In this document: in pieces, positions 26,391-35,662 of the stretch | Layout of the letters: each line of letters begins with the position of its first letter | Numbering within the stretch: the first letter of the stretch is position 1 | NCBI RefSeq assembly: GCF_008923205.2 | Contig: NZ_WBMS02000031.1 | Coordinates: 47,404-111,403, forward strand | DNA: 64,000 bases | Reading direction: 5' to 3' | Source of the DNA: Actinomadura physcomitrii | GTDB taxonomy: Bacteria; Actinomycetota; Actinomycetes; Streptosporangiales; Streptosporangiaceae | The notes under the pieces: generated by a model | What the model saw: the letters and a program-made list of their open reading frames with translations, nothing else | Databases searched by the model: none | Told to the model about the DNA's origin: nothing | Made by a program: the position numbers and the translations under genes

Positions 26391-27023
26391 TCAGCTGATC
26401 TTGTCCCGGTTCGTCAGCGCCGCGATGACGTAGACGGCGAGCTGCTCGATGAACTCCTCGCGGCTGGGACGGCTCTCCGCCGGGTACAGCCAGTCGTCGA
26501 AGACCGCCGCCGCGAGGATCAGGCCGAACGACAGCCGCATCGCCCAGAACGCGTCCACCTGCACGAAGTCGCGCTCCTCGATGGTGCGCTCCATGTCGCC
26601 GGTGTTCGGCCGCAGGGCCGCGTCGATGGGCGCGCCGAGGTCGAACCCGTCCTCGTGCGTGGCGGCGCCGTGCAGCGCGATGATGAGGTCGCGCTGCTCG
26701 ACAAGCGAGTCGTACACAGTGGCAACGTACAGCCGAGCGGATTCGAGGTCGGACATCTCCGAGTAGTCGGGGGTGAACCAGACCGTCTCGAAGCTCTGCC
26801 ATGCCCTGAGCACCGGTTCCAGTACCGCGTCGCGGAACAGGCCGCGTTTGCTGCCGAAGTGCCGGAACAGCAGGATCTCCGCCACTCCGGCGCGCTCGGC
26901 GATGTCGCGGGTGTTGGCGCGGTGATAGCCGTACTCGCCGAAGATCGTGCGACCGGCGTCCAGCATCGCCGCCCTGATCTCCGCGGTGGACCGGCGCGGC
27001 CTTCGCTCGCCAGCGGCTGTCAT
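26391..27023 (-). CDS. TetR-family regulator of module B
   Basis: This is a 210-residue TetR protein with its HTH near residues 15-60 (MLDAGRTIFGEYGYHRANTRDIAERAGVAEILLFRHF). The start is placed at the ATG preceded by GGAGG; an upstream ATG 29 codons earlier lacks a good site. It is adjacent and convergent to module B and is the natural candidate to bind the palindrome at 20976-20991. It is related in sequence to the TetR at 15096, matching the paralogy of the two modules. Ligand and target are inferred only from position. Confidence 0.85.
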   Translation of the reverse strand: MTAAGERRPRRSTAEIRAAMLDAGRTIFGEYGYHRANTRDIAERAGVAEILLFRHFGSKRGLFRDAVLEPVLRAWQSFETVWFTPDYSEMSDLESARLYVATVYDSLVEQRDLIIALHGAATHEDGFDLGAPIDAALRPNTGDMERTIEERDFVQVDAFWAMRLSFGLILAAAVFDDWLYPAESRPSREEFIEQLAVYVIAALTNRDKIS

Positions 27024-27160
27024 CGAACCTCCGAAGAATCGTAGAGGTCCCATTGTCCCAGCCCAGCCGACAGCTCGTCCCAAGGTGCGGTCGGCGGGCG
27101 TCGACGCCATCGACGCACTGTACCCCGCCTACCAGGACATCGGCGGATACCGCCCGGTGC

Positions 27161-27298
27161 CACGTCCACATGGTCATCGGTGGAGGCGGCACATCGATCC
27201 CGCCCATCGACGTGCTGTTCGACAAGCCGCAGTACAACGTGATCACCGGGGTCGGCTCCGCCGTGGCCAACGGCAAGAGCAGGACGGGTACGGCAGGG
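27161..27298 (+). pseudogene. Metallophosphoesterase C-terminal remnant
   Basis: One frame reads VHMVIGGGGTSIPP, then VLFDKPQYNVITGVG, which resembles the loop region near the end of actinobacterial metallophosphoesterases (purple-acid-phosphatase type). No metal-binding motifs, start or continuous frame exist around it. It is a short decayed fragment. Confidence 0.4.
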
Positions 27299-27443
27299 GC
27301 AGCGGCACGGACGCCGGTTCTCCCAAGAGCCGGATGGCGCGCGCGATGCGCGAGTACGTCGAGGGATTCGAGTCGGTTCCTGTCGTGGTCCTTGCCTGTC
27401 TGGTCCGCTACCGCGCGCCGCATCCGATAAGGCCGGGCCGCGG

Positions 27444-27640
27444 GTGATCGTGGCGGGCGTCGACGGCTCGGAGACCTCACTGCGGGCCCGCGCTTACGCC
27501 TGGGGCTGGTGCGGCGCAACCGACCCCGGCTCGTCATGGTTTACGTCGAGCCGCTGGTCTCACTGTCGAGCATCACGACCGAGGGCGCTGCGCTCATGCG
27601 CAGGATGAGCGAGGAGATCCGTCTGCCGCGAGCAGGGGCG
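27444..27640 (+). pseudogene. Universal stress protein (UspA) remnant, frameshifted
   Basis: GTG 27444 opens VIVAGVDGSETSLRARAYA, the first strand and helix of a Usp domain. A frameshift near 27505 is needed to continue as VRRNRPRLVMVYVEP and then ITTEGAALMRRMSEEI. After that the similarity is lost and the C-terminal ATP-binding GSVS-type motif is absent. The remaining sequence to 27860 shows no gene. Confidence 0.6.
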
Positions 27641-27876
27641 ACGCGTAGGCGCTCTCACCGGCGTCTGGGAGCCGAGGTAGTACCGGGCGCGCTTCGAAGA
27701 AGTCGGAGCGCGAGTGCCGCGCTGTTCTCGTCGCGTGACCTGAGCGTTGCCGTTGCTGCTACCGCTACGCCTCCGCCGGCGCAGTGCCCGTCGTCCGTGT
27801 TGAGGCGGCCGGACCGGTTTCGTCCGCGTGTCCGGCGACCTGCGACAAGATCAGCTAAAAAAGTTATCTCATTTAA

Positions 27877-27905
27877 TTGACATGACTGAATCTGGGGGCT
27901 TAGCT
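27877..27905 (+). promoter_or_regulatory. Promoter of ABC transporter operon
   Basis: TTGACA (27877-27882), a 17-base spacer and TTAGCT (27900-27905) fit a vegetative promoter. It lies within an A+T-rich island 34 bases before the GTG. AGAGAGGAG (27925-27933) is the ribosome-binding site. Confidence 0.6.
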
Positions 27906-27938
27906 TCACGAGACGTAGATCACAAGAGAGGAGCCGCT

Positions 27939-28838
27939 GTGAAGACTCGCCTGCTCACATTGGCACTGGGAACCAGCATGGCGCTGCTCACCGCATGCGG
28001 AGGCGGGACCTCCGACAAGGCCGGGAAGAGCACCACGCTGCCGTCGGCCGATCCGGCCCTGGTGAAGCTGGTGCCCCATGACATCCGGTCCGCGGGGGTC
28101 GTCAAGGGCGCAAGCTCGTTCACCACTCCGCCCCTGTACACCTTCGCGGACGACGGGAAGACGCCGAGCGGCGTCCTGGTCCAGCTCGTGGACAACGCCG
28201 CGGCCCTGCTGGGGCTGAAGGTCTCGTGGAGCCAGATCCCCTACGCGGGCATCGTTCCGGCTTTGAACAGCGGCAAGGCCGACCTGAGCGGGTCGCAGTT
28301 CTCGTCCACGGCCGCGAACCTGCAGGCGGCGAACATCCTGTCGATCTACAAGAACACCGTGGGCCTGAGCGTGCTCGCCAAGAACAAGGGAACCTACGGC
28401 GATCTGACGGGAGCGTGCGGCAAGACCTTCGCGGTCATCCGCGGGTCGTCGATCGAGGCGCCCGCGCTCGCGAAGATCGATGCGGCGTGCCGTAGCGCCG
28501 GCCGGCCCGCCGCGCGCTCGGCCGCCTACGCCGGCGCGGCGGACGCCTACACCGCGGTGCGGTCCGGGCGGGTCGACGGCTTCCTGGACTCCCTGGCGCC
28601 CGCGAACGAGGTCACGGAGCGGACCAAGGGCGTGTTCGCGGTCGCTTTCGCGGGGCGCTTCGACGTCTACGACTCCGGCTTCGCGATCGCCAAGCGCCGG
28701 CCGGATCTCGCCAAGGCCTTCGCCGCCGCGTTCGACGCCTCCCTCAAGAACGGCTCGTACCAGAAGATCATGGCCCGCTGGAAGATGCCGCAGGTGCTGT
28801 ACGCGTCGAAGGCGCAGCTCAACGTGGAGGAGAAGTGA
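27939..28838 (+). CDS. ABC transporter solute-binding lipoprotein, amino-acid type (family 3)
   Basis: This 299-residue exported lipoprotein captures a polar solute outside the cell. The signal peptide is residues 1-19 and the lipobox LLTAC has C20 as the lipidated cysteine. The mature part follows the family 3 pattern: a segment near 85-100 (DNAALLGLKVSWSQIPYAGIVPALNSGKADL), then a hinge and a second lobe ending in an FDASLKNGSYQKIMARWKM helix. GTG 27939 is chosen because it directly gives the signal peptide. The stop overlaps the permease GTG. Ligands of the family are amino acids or similar small acids; here a catabolite or carboxylate is equally possible. Confidence 0.9.
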   Translation: MKTRLLTLALGTSMALLTACGGGTSDKAGKSTTLPSADPALVKLVPHDIRSAGVVKGASSFTTPPLYTFADDGKTPSGVLVQLVDNAAALLGLKVSWSQIPYAGIVPALNSGKADLSGSQFSSTAANLQAANILSIYKNTVGLSVLAKNKGTYGDLTGACGKTFAVIRGSSIEAPALAKIDAACRSAGRPAARSAAYAGAADAYTAVRSGRVDGFLDSLAPANEVTERTKGVFAVAFAGRFDVYDSGFAIAKRRPDLAKAFAAAFDASLKNGSYQKIMARWKMPQVLYASKAQLNVEEK

Positions 28839-29797
28839 CACCGCCGTCCGCCGCCGAGGGCGGTGATGCGGTCGTGGAGCGCCCTGCGGCCGCGGAGCCC
28901 GCGTCGCGTCCGGAACTGCCCGACGACCTGGCGCGCGGCTTCCCGATCGGACAGGCGATCGGATGGGTCGTCCTCGTGGCGTTCGTCGCGTGGCTGCTCT
29001 GGCTGTTCCTGGACAACCCGAACCTGGACATGGCGGTGGTCCGCCACAACCTGTTCAACGCCAACATCCTGAAGGGGCTCCGCAACACCCTGATGTTCGC
29101 GGTCTGCGCCGAGATCGCCGGGCTGGTGATCGGCGTGATCGTGGGTTTCGGCCGGCTGAGCGCCGTCCGGGTCTTCCGGACCGCGGCATGGCTCTACGTC
29201 TGGGTCTTCCGCAGCACACCGCTCGTCGTGCAGATCCTGCTCTGGGGCAACCTCGCCCTGCTCCTGCCGAAGCTGGGCGTCGGGCCCTGGCACACGGAGA
29301 CCAACCAGGTCATGACGCCGTTCGTCGCGGGTGTGACGGCCTTGGCCCTGCACGAAGCGGCCTACATCGCCGAGATCGTCCGGTCGGGCGTCACATCCGT
29401 CCCCGAGGGGCAGCGCGAGGCCGCGGCGGCCCTCGGCCTGAGCTGGTGGGTGACGCAGCGCAGGCTCATCCTCCCGCAGGCCCTGCGGGTGATGATCCCG
29501 CCCGCCGGCAGCGCCTTCGTGCTGCTGCTGAAGTCGACCTCCCTCGTCGTGGTGATCTCGGGCGGGGACCTGCTCACCGAGGCCCAGAACATCGCGTCCG
29601 TCAACATGCACACGATCGAACTGCTGCTCGTGGCGACGCTCTGGTTCCTCCTCGTCACCAGCGTCGCGGCCGTCGGGCAGCGATACCTCGAAAGGCGCTA
29701 CGACCGGCAGAACCGCCGGGAACCGGTCCGCGGACCCCGGTGGCCGCTCGGTCACCTCGGACGCGGCACGTCACGGAAGGCGGGAGCCCGGGCATGA
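28835..29797 (+). CDS. Amino-acid-type ABC transporter permease (HisM/GlnP group)
   Basis: This is a 320-residue membrane protein. It has a hydrophilic N-terminus of about 40 residues, a first membrane segment (WVVLVAFVAWLLWLFL) and then the five-helix permease core. The cytoplasmic coupling loop EAAAALGLSWWVTQRRLILPQALR (EAA motif) contacts the ATPase. The extra N-terminal helix before the core is typical of polar amino acid permeases. It starts at GTG overlapping the binding-protein stop and ends in a basic tail overlapping the ATPase ATG. Confidence 0.92.
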   Translation: MTPPSAAEGGDAVVERPAAAEPASRPELPDDLARGFPIGQAIGWVVLVAFVAWLLWLFLDNPNLDMAVVRHNLFNANILKGLRNTLMFAVCAEIAGLVIGVIVGFGRLSAVRVFRTAAWLYVWVFRSTPLVVQILLWGNLALLLPKLGVGPWHTETNQVMTPFVAGVTALALHEAAYIAEIVRSGVTSVPEGQREAAAALGLSWWVTQRRLILPQALRVMIPPAGSAFVLLLKSTSLVVVISGGDLLTEAQNIASVNMHTIELLLVATLWFLLVTSVAAVGQRYLERRYDRQNRREPVRGPRWPLGHLGRGTSRKAGARA

Positions 29798-30549
29798 GCC
29801 GCGTCGATCTCTGGGGCGTCGAACTGAGCTACGGGACGGAACAGGTGCTGAAGGGCGTCGATCTGTCCGTCGCGGACGGCGAGGTCGTCTGCGTGATCGG
29901 GCCGTCGGGCGCGGGCAAGAGCACCCTGCTGCGCCTCGTCAACGCGCTCCTGCTGCCCGACCGCGGGCACGTGCTCCTCGATGGCGAACTCGTCGGGCGG
30001 CGGGCGCGCGGCGGGAGGCTGCACGCGATGCCCGAGCGCGATGTCCGCGTCCAGCGCAAGAAGATCGGCATGGTCTTCCAGAAGTTCGAGCTCTTCCCCC
30101 ACATGACCGTCATGCAGAACCTGTGCCTCGCACCCGTCATCCACAAGGACCTGACGCCCGCCCAGGCGCGTGAACGCGCGACGGCGCTGCTCGCCCGGGT
30201 GGGACTGGCGGACAAGCACGACAGCTACCCGGGGCGCCTGTCCGGCGGGCAGCAGCAGCGGGTCGCGATCGCCAGGGCCCTCATGCCGGACCCGGGCGTC
30301 CTGCTCTTCGACGAACCCACGTCGGCCCTCGACCCGGAACTGGTCGGCGAGGTCCTGTCGGTGATGCGCGAGCTGGCGAGCGAGGGCATCACGATGATCA
30401 TCGTCACCCACGAACTGCGCTTCGCGCGGGACGTCGCCGACCGGATCGTCTTCATGGACGGCGGCGTGGTCGTCGAGGAGGGCGTCCCCGCGGAGGTCCT
30501 CGACCGGCCGCGGAGCGAGCGCGTCCGGACCTTCCTGGAGAGGGTGTGA
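29794..30549 (+). CDS. Amino-acid-type ABC transporter ATPase
   Basis: This is a 251-residue ATPase. Walker A is GPSGAGKST (36-44), the Q-loop FQKFELF follows near 95, the signature LSGGQQQR lies near 149 and Walker B VLLFDEPTS near 170. The ATG overlaps the permease stop. Its own stop overlaps the start of an acyl-CoA synthetase, so uptake and CoA activation are translationally linked. This suggests that the imported solute is a carboxylic acid rather than an amino acid. Confidence 0.95.
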   Translation: MSRVDLWGVELSYGTEQVLKGVDLSVADGEVVCVIGPSGAGKSTLLRLVNALLLPDRGHVLLDGELVGRRARGGRLHAMPERDVRVQRKKIGMVFQKFELFPHMTVMQNLCLAPVIHKDLTPAQARERATALLARVGLADKHDSYPGRLSGGQQQRVAIARALMPDPGVLLFDEPTSALDPELVGEVLSVMRELASEGITMIIVTHELRFARDVADRIVFMDGGVVVEEGVPAEVLDRPRSERVRTFLERV

Positions 30550-32618
30550 GGCACGTGACCGCGGATCTGGACCCGTTCTTCTTCCCCCGCCGCATCGGCC
30601 TGCTCGGATACTCGTCCAATCCCGCCCGGTGGGGCAACCGGCTGCTCGACACGGTGGCCCGCGGAGGGTTCGAGGGGGAGATCGTCGCGGTCCGTCCCCG
30701 CATCCGGCCCGAGGGCCTCGCGTCGGTCGACCGCCTGGACGAGCGTCCTCTGGACCTGCTCGTCATCGCGATTCCGGCGGAGCAGGTGCCGGACGCCGTC
30801 GCCGAGGCCCGCGAGGCGGGTGTGCGCGCCGTGCTGATCATCTCGGCCGGCTTCGCCGAGGTCGGGGCCGCCGGCCGTGACCTCCAGCGGCGGGTGGTGG
30901 AGGCCGCGGGCGACATGCCGGTGATGGGGCCCAACTGCCTCGGCATCGTGAGCGGACCGGCGAGCCTGCGGCTCTCGGTCAACTCGCACCTGTCCGCCCG
31001 GACTCGGCCCGTGGCCGGACCGGTGGCCGTCCTCAGCCAGAGCGGAGCGGTCGGCCATGTGCTCGCGGGCGAACTCGATGCCCGGGGCGTGGGGTGGTCC
31101 TTCTACGTGAGCACCGGGAACGAGGCGGTTCTGGGGCTGGGCGAACTGGGCGCCTACCTTCTGCGCCGGCCCGAGGTGCGGACCCTCGTCCTGTACGTGG
31201 AGTCCCTGCACGATGTCGAGGGCTACCGGCGGCTGGGACGGATCGCCGCGGCGCTCGGCAAGGCCGTCGTCGTCCTCAAGACCGGGATCTCCGAGTCGTC
31301 GCAGCGGGCGGCCCTCTCCCACACGGCCGCCGTCGCCGGCGACTTCCTTCTCTTCGAAGGCCTGAGCGGCGCGGAGGGCATCACCGTCGTCCGGGACGAG
31401 GAGGAGCTCGTCGAGGCGGCCTACGCCGCGTTCGCCCCCGCCGTCCTCCCCGAGCGCACGCGGCTCGGAGTGGTGACCGTCTCCGGCGGTATCGGGGCCC
31501 TCATCGCGGACCAAGTCGCGGGCGCCGGCGGTGTCGTACCGGCGCTGGGCGAGGGCACGCAGGGGCTGCTCCGGGAGGTGTACGCCGGGCTGGCCTCGAC
31601 CGCGAACCCGGTGGATCTGTCTGGAACGTTCCCGGTCGAGGCGGGATCGATCAGCGCACTGCTGGACGTCCTCGACGCGGCTCCGGAGGTCGACGCGATC
31701 ATCTTTGGATTCGCCCACGGCGAGCAGTACCTCGAAACGTTCGGCAAGGTGCTGGAGCATCTCGGCACGCTCCGCAAACCGGCGTGGTTCGTGTGGAGCG
31801 GCGGAGCCGTCACCGGCCTGGAGACCGCGGGCCCGACCGGACGGCTCTTCGACGGGGTGCCCCGCTTCGCCCGGATGTTCCGGACCCTGCCGCGGCGGCG
31901 GGCCGCGATCGGCTCGTCCCCACTGCCCGAGGGGCCCACCGCTCCCCTCCTCGACGCGGTGTCCGAGGCGCGGCGCCGCGACGTCACCGTGCTCACCGAA
32001 CGGATCGTCAGCCCCCTGCTGGCGGGCTTGGGCATTCCCTCTCCCCGCATGGCGTGGGCCGAGTCGCCGGACGCGCTGGGCGCCGCGGTGTCCGAGGAGG
32101 CACTGCCGGGACCATGGGTGCTCAAGGTCGACGACCCCGGCCTGCCGCACCGGGCGAAACTCGGACTGGTCAAGCTCGGCCTCGCGACCGCAGAGGAACT
32201 CCGCGCCGCCGCCGAGGAGATGGCGCGCGTCTGCCGGACGCTCGACGACCCGCCGAGCGCTCCCGCCTTCGTCGTGCAGCACCAGGAGCAGGGGGTGGCG
32301 GAGTTCAGCGTGGGAGCGGTCAGGGATCCGGTGTTCGGCCCCATGATCGTGGTGGGTCCCGGCGGAGGCGCCGTGGAGGGGGACGGCGAGCGCGCCGCCT
32401 CGCCGGTCCCGTTGACCCCGCGAGGCGTCGCGGACCTGCACCGGGCCGCCGAGAGCAACGCCGGTGCCCCGGTGGATCCGGCCGCCTTCGCCGCGATCGT
32501 CGAGGGGGTCGCCGCGGTCCTGCGGATCGAGGAGGTCGCCGAACTGGACCTCAATCCGGTGATGGTGGTCGGCGGGGGCGGCCTCGTCGCCGTCGACAGC
32601 CTCCTCGTGATCGCGTGA
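30546..32618 (+). CDS. NDP-forming acyl-CoA synthetase (acetate-CoA ligase family)
   Basis: This 690-residue fused synthetase makes acyl-CoA from acid, CoA and ATP through a phospho-histidine. The CoA-binding domain begins at FFFPRRIGLLGYSSNP, the ligase-CoA domain contains MGPNCLGIV and H259 in ALSHTAAVAGD is the likely phosphorylated histidine. The C-terminal ATP-grasp part starts near WVLKVDDPG and ends ELDLNPVMV. The start is GTG overlapping the ATPase stop; a second GTG three codons later is an alternative. Co-translation with the transporter suggests trapping of the imported acid as a CoA ester. It converges on lysR. Confidence 0.9.
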   Translation: MRHVTADLDPFFFPRRIGLLGYSSNPARWGNRLLDTVARGGFEGEIVAVRPRIRPEGLASVDRLDERPLDLLVIAIPAEQVPDAVAEAREAGVRAVLIISAGFAEVGAAGRDLQRRVVEAAGDMPVMGPNCLGIVSGPASLRLSVNSHLSARTRPVAGPVAVLSQSGAVGHVLAGELDARGVGWSFYVSTGNEAVLGLGELGAYLLRRPEVRTLVLYVESLHDVEGYRRLGRIAAALGKAVVVLKTGISESSQRAALSHTAAVAGDFLLFEGLSGAEGITVVRDEEELVEAAYAAFAPAVLPERTRLGVVTVSGGIGALIADQVAGAGGVVPALGEGTQGLLREVYAGLASTANPVDLSGTFPVEAGSISALLDVLDAAPEVDAIIFGFAHGEQYLETFGKVLEHLGTLRKPAWFVWSGGAVTGLETAGPTGRLFDGVPRFARMFRTLPRRRAAIGSSPLPEGPTAPLLDAVSEARRRDVTVLTERIVSPLLAGLGIPSPRMAWAESPDALGAAVSEEALPGPWVLKVDDPGLPHRAKLGLVKLGLATAEELRAAAEEMARVCRTLDDPPSAPAFVVQHQEQGVAEFSVGAVRDPVFGPMIVVGPGGGAVEGDGERAASPVPLTPRGVADLHRAAESNAGAPVDPAAFAAIVEGVAAVLRIEEVAELDLNPVMVVGGGGLVAVDSLLVIA

Positions 32619-32673
32619 GCCGGGGCGGGACCGACCCGGCGTGCCGGGGCTTCGGGCCCGCCTCCCGCTCGGT

Positions 32674-33570
32674 TCACGCCACGGTGGGGAACACCTCTTC
32701 GGAGATCTCGAGCACGTTGGTCAGCGCCGGGTCGCGGTCGCGGGTGCGCCACAGGAGGTAGCCGTAGACGGGCGGGATCTCCTCGGCGAGCGGGACGATC
32801 TCCACTCCTTCCAGCGTCATCTGCGCGAGCGCCGAGTCGGTGGTGAAGTGCAGCCCGACGCCGGCCGCGACGAGGGCGACGCACGTCCACGAGTCGGGCG
32901 CGCTCTGCACGATGTCCGGGGTGAAGCCCGCGGCGCGGCAGCCGTTGACGAACATCGCGCGCACGGCGGAGCCGACGGCTTCGGGCAGCGTGATGAACGG
33001 TTCGCCGCGCAGGTCGGCGAACGACACCGACCCCGCCCGCGCGACGGGGTGGCTCGATGGGACGGCGAGGACGCCGCGTTCGCGGGCCACGACCCGGCTG
33101 TCGACTCCCGGAGGCGCGTGCTCGAAGCGGGCGATGGCCAGGTCGGTGGTGTGCTCGACCAGTTCGCGCACCACGGTCGGCCCGTAGCGGCCGGGGCGGA
33201 AGGCGAGGTCGATGCGTTCGTGGCGCTCGCGCACCGCGCGTGCGAGCTTGCCGACCATGGCCTGGGAAGCGGGTCCGGCGAAGCTGAACCGCACGCGGCC
33301 GGCGGCGCCGCGGTGCGCCGCCTCGACGTCCGCGCGGGCCTGCTCCTCCATGCGCAGAAGCGCGGCCGCCGGCTCCACCAGGGCCTGCCCGGCGGGGGTG
33401 AGCGCGACCCGCCGCGTCGTGCGCTCGAACAGGGGGGTGCCCAGGTCCGCTTCCAGAGCGCGGATCGTGCGGCTGAGGTAGGGCTGGGCGAGGTGGAGGC
33501 GCTCGGCGGCGCGGCCGAAGTGCAGTTCCTCGGCGACCGCCTGGAACACCTGGAGCTGAGTGAAGTCCAC
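32674..33570 (-). CDS. LysR-family regulator
   Basis: This is a 298-residue LysR protein. The N-terminal winged HTH is VDFTQLQVFQAVAEELHFGRAAERLHLAQPYLSRTIRALEADLG (residues 1-45) and a periplasmic-binding-like effector domain follows. I place the start at the GTG that begins VDFTQLQ (upstream AGGACAG) because LysR proteins start at this point; an ATG 18 codons upstream would add an atypical leader. It is divergent from the acyl-CoA dehydrogenase operon at 33649 and so probably controls it, with a pathway intermediate as inducer. Confidence 0.9.
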   Translation of the reverse strand: MDFTQLQVFQAVAEELHFGRAAERLHLAQPYLSRTIRALEADLGTPLFERTTRRVALTPAGQALVEPAAALLRMEEQARADVEAAHRGAAGRVRFSFAGPASQAMVGKLARAVRERHERIDLAFRPGRYGPTVVRELVEHTTDLAIARFEHAPPGVDSRVVARERGVLAVPSSHPVARAGSVSFADLRGEPFITLPEAVGSAVRAMFVNGCRAAGFTPDIVQSAPDSWTCVALVAAGVGLHFTTDSALAQMTLEGVEIVPLAEEIPPVYGYLLWRTRDRDPALTNVLEISEEVFPTVA

Positions 33571-33648
33571 CTGTCCTATTGTATCTCCAGATGAAACAAT
33601 CAAGTGACTATTGGTATTGGACATGCATCAGAGGGGGGCGGACAATCG

Positions 33649-34824
33649 ATGGTCATGAGTGAGAAGGTCGGCGACGAGGACTTCGCGGAGATCCTGGCCC
33701 AGGTGCGGCGGTTCGTCCGGGACGACGTGGTGCCGCGGGAGAACGAGATCATGGCCACCGACCGGATCCCCGACGATCTGCGCGCCGCCGCAGCGGGCAT
33801 GGGCCTTTTCGGTTACGCCATCCCGCAGGAGTGGGGCGGGCTCGGGCTGAACCTGAGCCAGGACGTCGAGCTGGCGATGGAGTTCGGGTACACCACCCTG
33901 GCGCTGCGGTCGATGTTCGGCACCAACAACGGGATCGCGGGTCAGGTGCTGGTGGGCTTCGGCACCGATGAGCAGAAGAAGCAGTGGCTGGAGCGCATCG
34001 CGTCCGGTGAGGTCGTCGCCTCGTTCGCGCTCACCGAGCCGGGCGCCGGGTCGAACCCCGCCGGGCTGCGCACCCGCGCCCGCCGCGACGGCGACGACTG
34101 GGTCATCGACGGGCAGAAGCGCTTCATCACCAACGCGCCGCTCGCCGGCCTGTTCGTCGTGTTCGCGCGCACCCGCGAGCCGGGGCCGGACGGGCCCGGC
34201 ATCGCGGTGTTCCTGGTGCCGGCCGACGCGCCCGGGGTCGGTGTAGGCCCGAAGGACGCGAAGATGGGGCAGGAGGGCGCCTGGACCTCCGACGTCACGT
34301 TCGACTCGGTGCGCGTCCCCGGCTCGGCGCTGGTGGGCGGTTCCGAGGAGGTCGGCTACCGGGCGGCGATGACGTCGCTGGCCCGCGGGCGCGTCCACAT
34401 CGCCGCGCTCGCCGTCGGCTGCGCGCAGCGCGCGCTTGACGAGTCGGTCGCCTACGCCGAGGCCAACACCCAGGGCGGCGTCCCCATCGGCGACCACCAG
34501 CTGGTGCAGGCGATGCTCGCCGACCAGTACACCGGCGTCGCGGCGGGCCGTGCTCTGGTCCGGGACGCCGCCGCGGCCTACGACTCGGGGGCGGACCGGC
34601 GCGTGGCGCCGTCGGCGGCCAAGCTGTACTGCACCGAGATGGCCGGCCGTGTCGCCGACCTGGCGGTGCAGGTGCACGGTGGCACCGGTTACATGCGCGA
34701 GGTGCCGGTCGAGCGGATCTACCGCGACGTCCGCCTGCTGCGGCTGTACGAGGGCACCAGCGAGATCCAGCGCCTGATCATCGGCGGGTCGCTGGTCCGG
34801 GCGCAGCGCAAGGCGCGGTCCTGA
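33649..34824 (+). CDS. Acyl-CoA dehydrogenase
   Basis: This 391-residue flavoprotein introduces a 2,3 double bond into acyl-CoA and passes electrons to ETF. The signature FALTEPGAGSNPAG is near residue 125, and the catalytic base is E368 (LYEGTSEIQR). The start is the ATG preceded by GAGGGGGGCGGA; the frame extends 15 codons upstream. It is the first gene of an operon with SDR, thiolase and a second dehydrogenase, i.e. a nearly complete beta-oxidation set lacking only an enoyl-CoA hydratase. Confidence 0.94.
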   Translation: MVMSEKVGDEDFAEILAQVRRFVRDDVVPRENEIMATDRIPDDLRAAAAGMGLFGYAIPQEWGGLGLNLSQDVELAMEFGYTTLALRSMFGTNNGIAGQVLVGFGTDEQKKQWLERIASGEVVASFALTEPGAGSNPAGLRTRARRDGDDWVIDGQKRFITNAPLAGLFVVFARTREPGPDGPGIAVFLVPADAPGVGVGPKDAKMGQEGAWTSDVTFDSVRVPGSALVGGSEEVGYRAAMTSLARGRVHIAALAVGCAQRALDESVAYAEANTQGGVPIGDHQLVQAMLADQYTGVAAGRALVRDAAAAYDSGADRRVAPSAAKLYCTEMAGRVADLAVQVHGGTGYMREVPVERIYRDVRLLRLYEGTSEIQRLIIGGSLVRAQRKARS

Positions 34825-34879
34825 CGCCGGAACCCCGCAGGGGACCGGACGTCCGATGGAGACGATGAGGAGAACGACG

Positions 34880-35620
34880 ATGACCTTGTTGGAAGGGCGT
34901 ACCGCCGTGGTCACCGGCGGGGCGCAGGGGATCGGGTTCGCGATCGCCGAGTGCTTCGTCGCTCAGGGCGCCCGGGTAGTGCTGGGCGACCTGGACCTCG
35001 AGGCGACACGGGACGCCGTGAAGCGGCTCGGCGGTGACGGCGTGGCAGAGGCGGTCCGCTGCGACGTGACCGTCGCGGACGACGTGGACGCGCTGCTGGC
35101 CCGCGCGGTCGAGGCGTTCGGCTCGCTGGACGTGATGGTCAACAACGCCGGCATCACCCGGGACGCCACGATGCGCACGATGTCGGAGGACGCGTTCGAC
35201 CAGGTGATCAACGTGCATCTCAAGGGCACGTGGAACGGGACCCGCAAGGCCGCGGCGATCATGCGCGAGCGCAAGTCGGGGGCGATCGTCAACATCTCGT
35301 CGCTGTCCGGCAAGGTCGGGATGGTGGGCCAGACCAATTACTCGGCCGCCAAGGCCGGGATCGTCGGGTTGACGAAGGCGGCGGCCAAGGAGATGGCCCA
35401 CCACGGCGTCCGCGTCAACGCCGTCCAGCCGGGACTGATCCGCTCGGCGATGACCGAGGCGATGCCCGCCAAGGCGTGGGACCAGAAGATGAGCGAGATC
35501 CCGATGGGCCGCGCGGGGGAGGTCGCCGAGGTCGCGAACGTCGTGTTGTTCCTGGCGAGCGACCTGTCGTCCTACATGACCGGGACGGTGCTCGAAGTGA
35601 CCGGGGGGCGGTTCATGTGA
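34880..35620 (+). CDS. FabG-like short-chain dehydrogenase
   Basis: This 246-residue classical SDR has the cofactor motif TGGAQGIG (12-19), NNAG (88-91) and catalytic S141, Y154 and K158. The acidic residue after the second strand (GDLDLEATR) favours NAD(H). In this operon it most likely oxidises a 3-hydroxyacyl-CoA to the 3-oxoacyl-CoA used by the next gene, a thiolase. The start is the ATG after GAGGAG, with nine upstream codons of open frame rejected. Confidence 0.92.
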   Translation: MTLLEGRTAVVTGGAQGIGFAIAECFVAQGARVVLGDLDLEATRDAVKRLGGDGVAEAVRCDVTVADDVDALLARAVEAFGSLDVMVNNAGITRDATMRTMSEDAFDQVINVHLKGTWNGTRKAAAIMRERKSGAIVNISSLSGKVGMVGQTNYSAAKAGIVGLTKAAAKEMAHHGVRVNAVQPGLIRSAMTEAMPAKAWDQKMSEIPMGRAGEVAEVANVVLFLASDLSSYMTGTVLEVTGGRFM

Positions 35621-35662
35621 GCGCGGGCATCGGAAGGCACGAGCAACGGAAGGCGGCACGTC

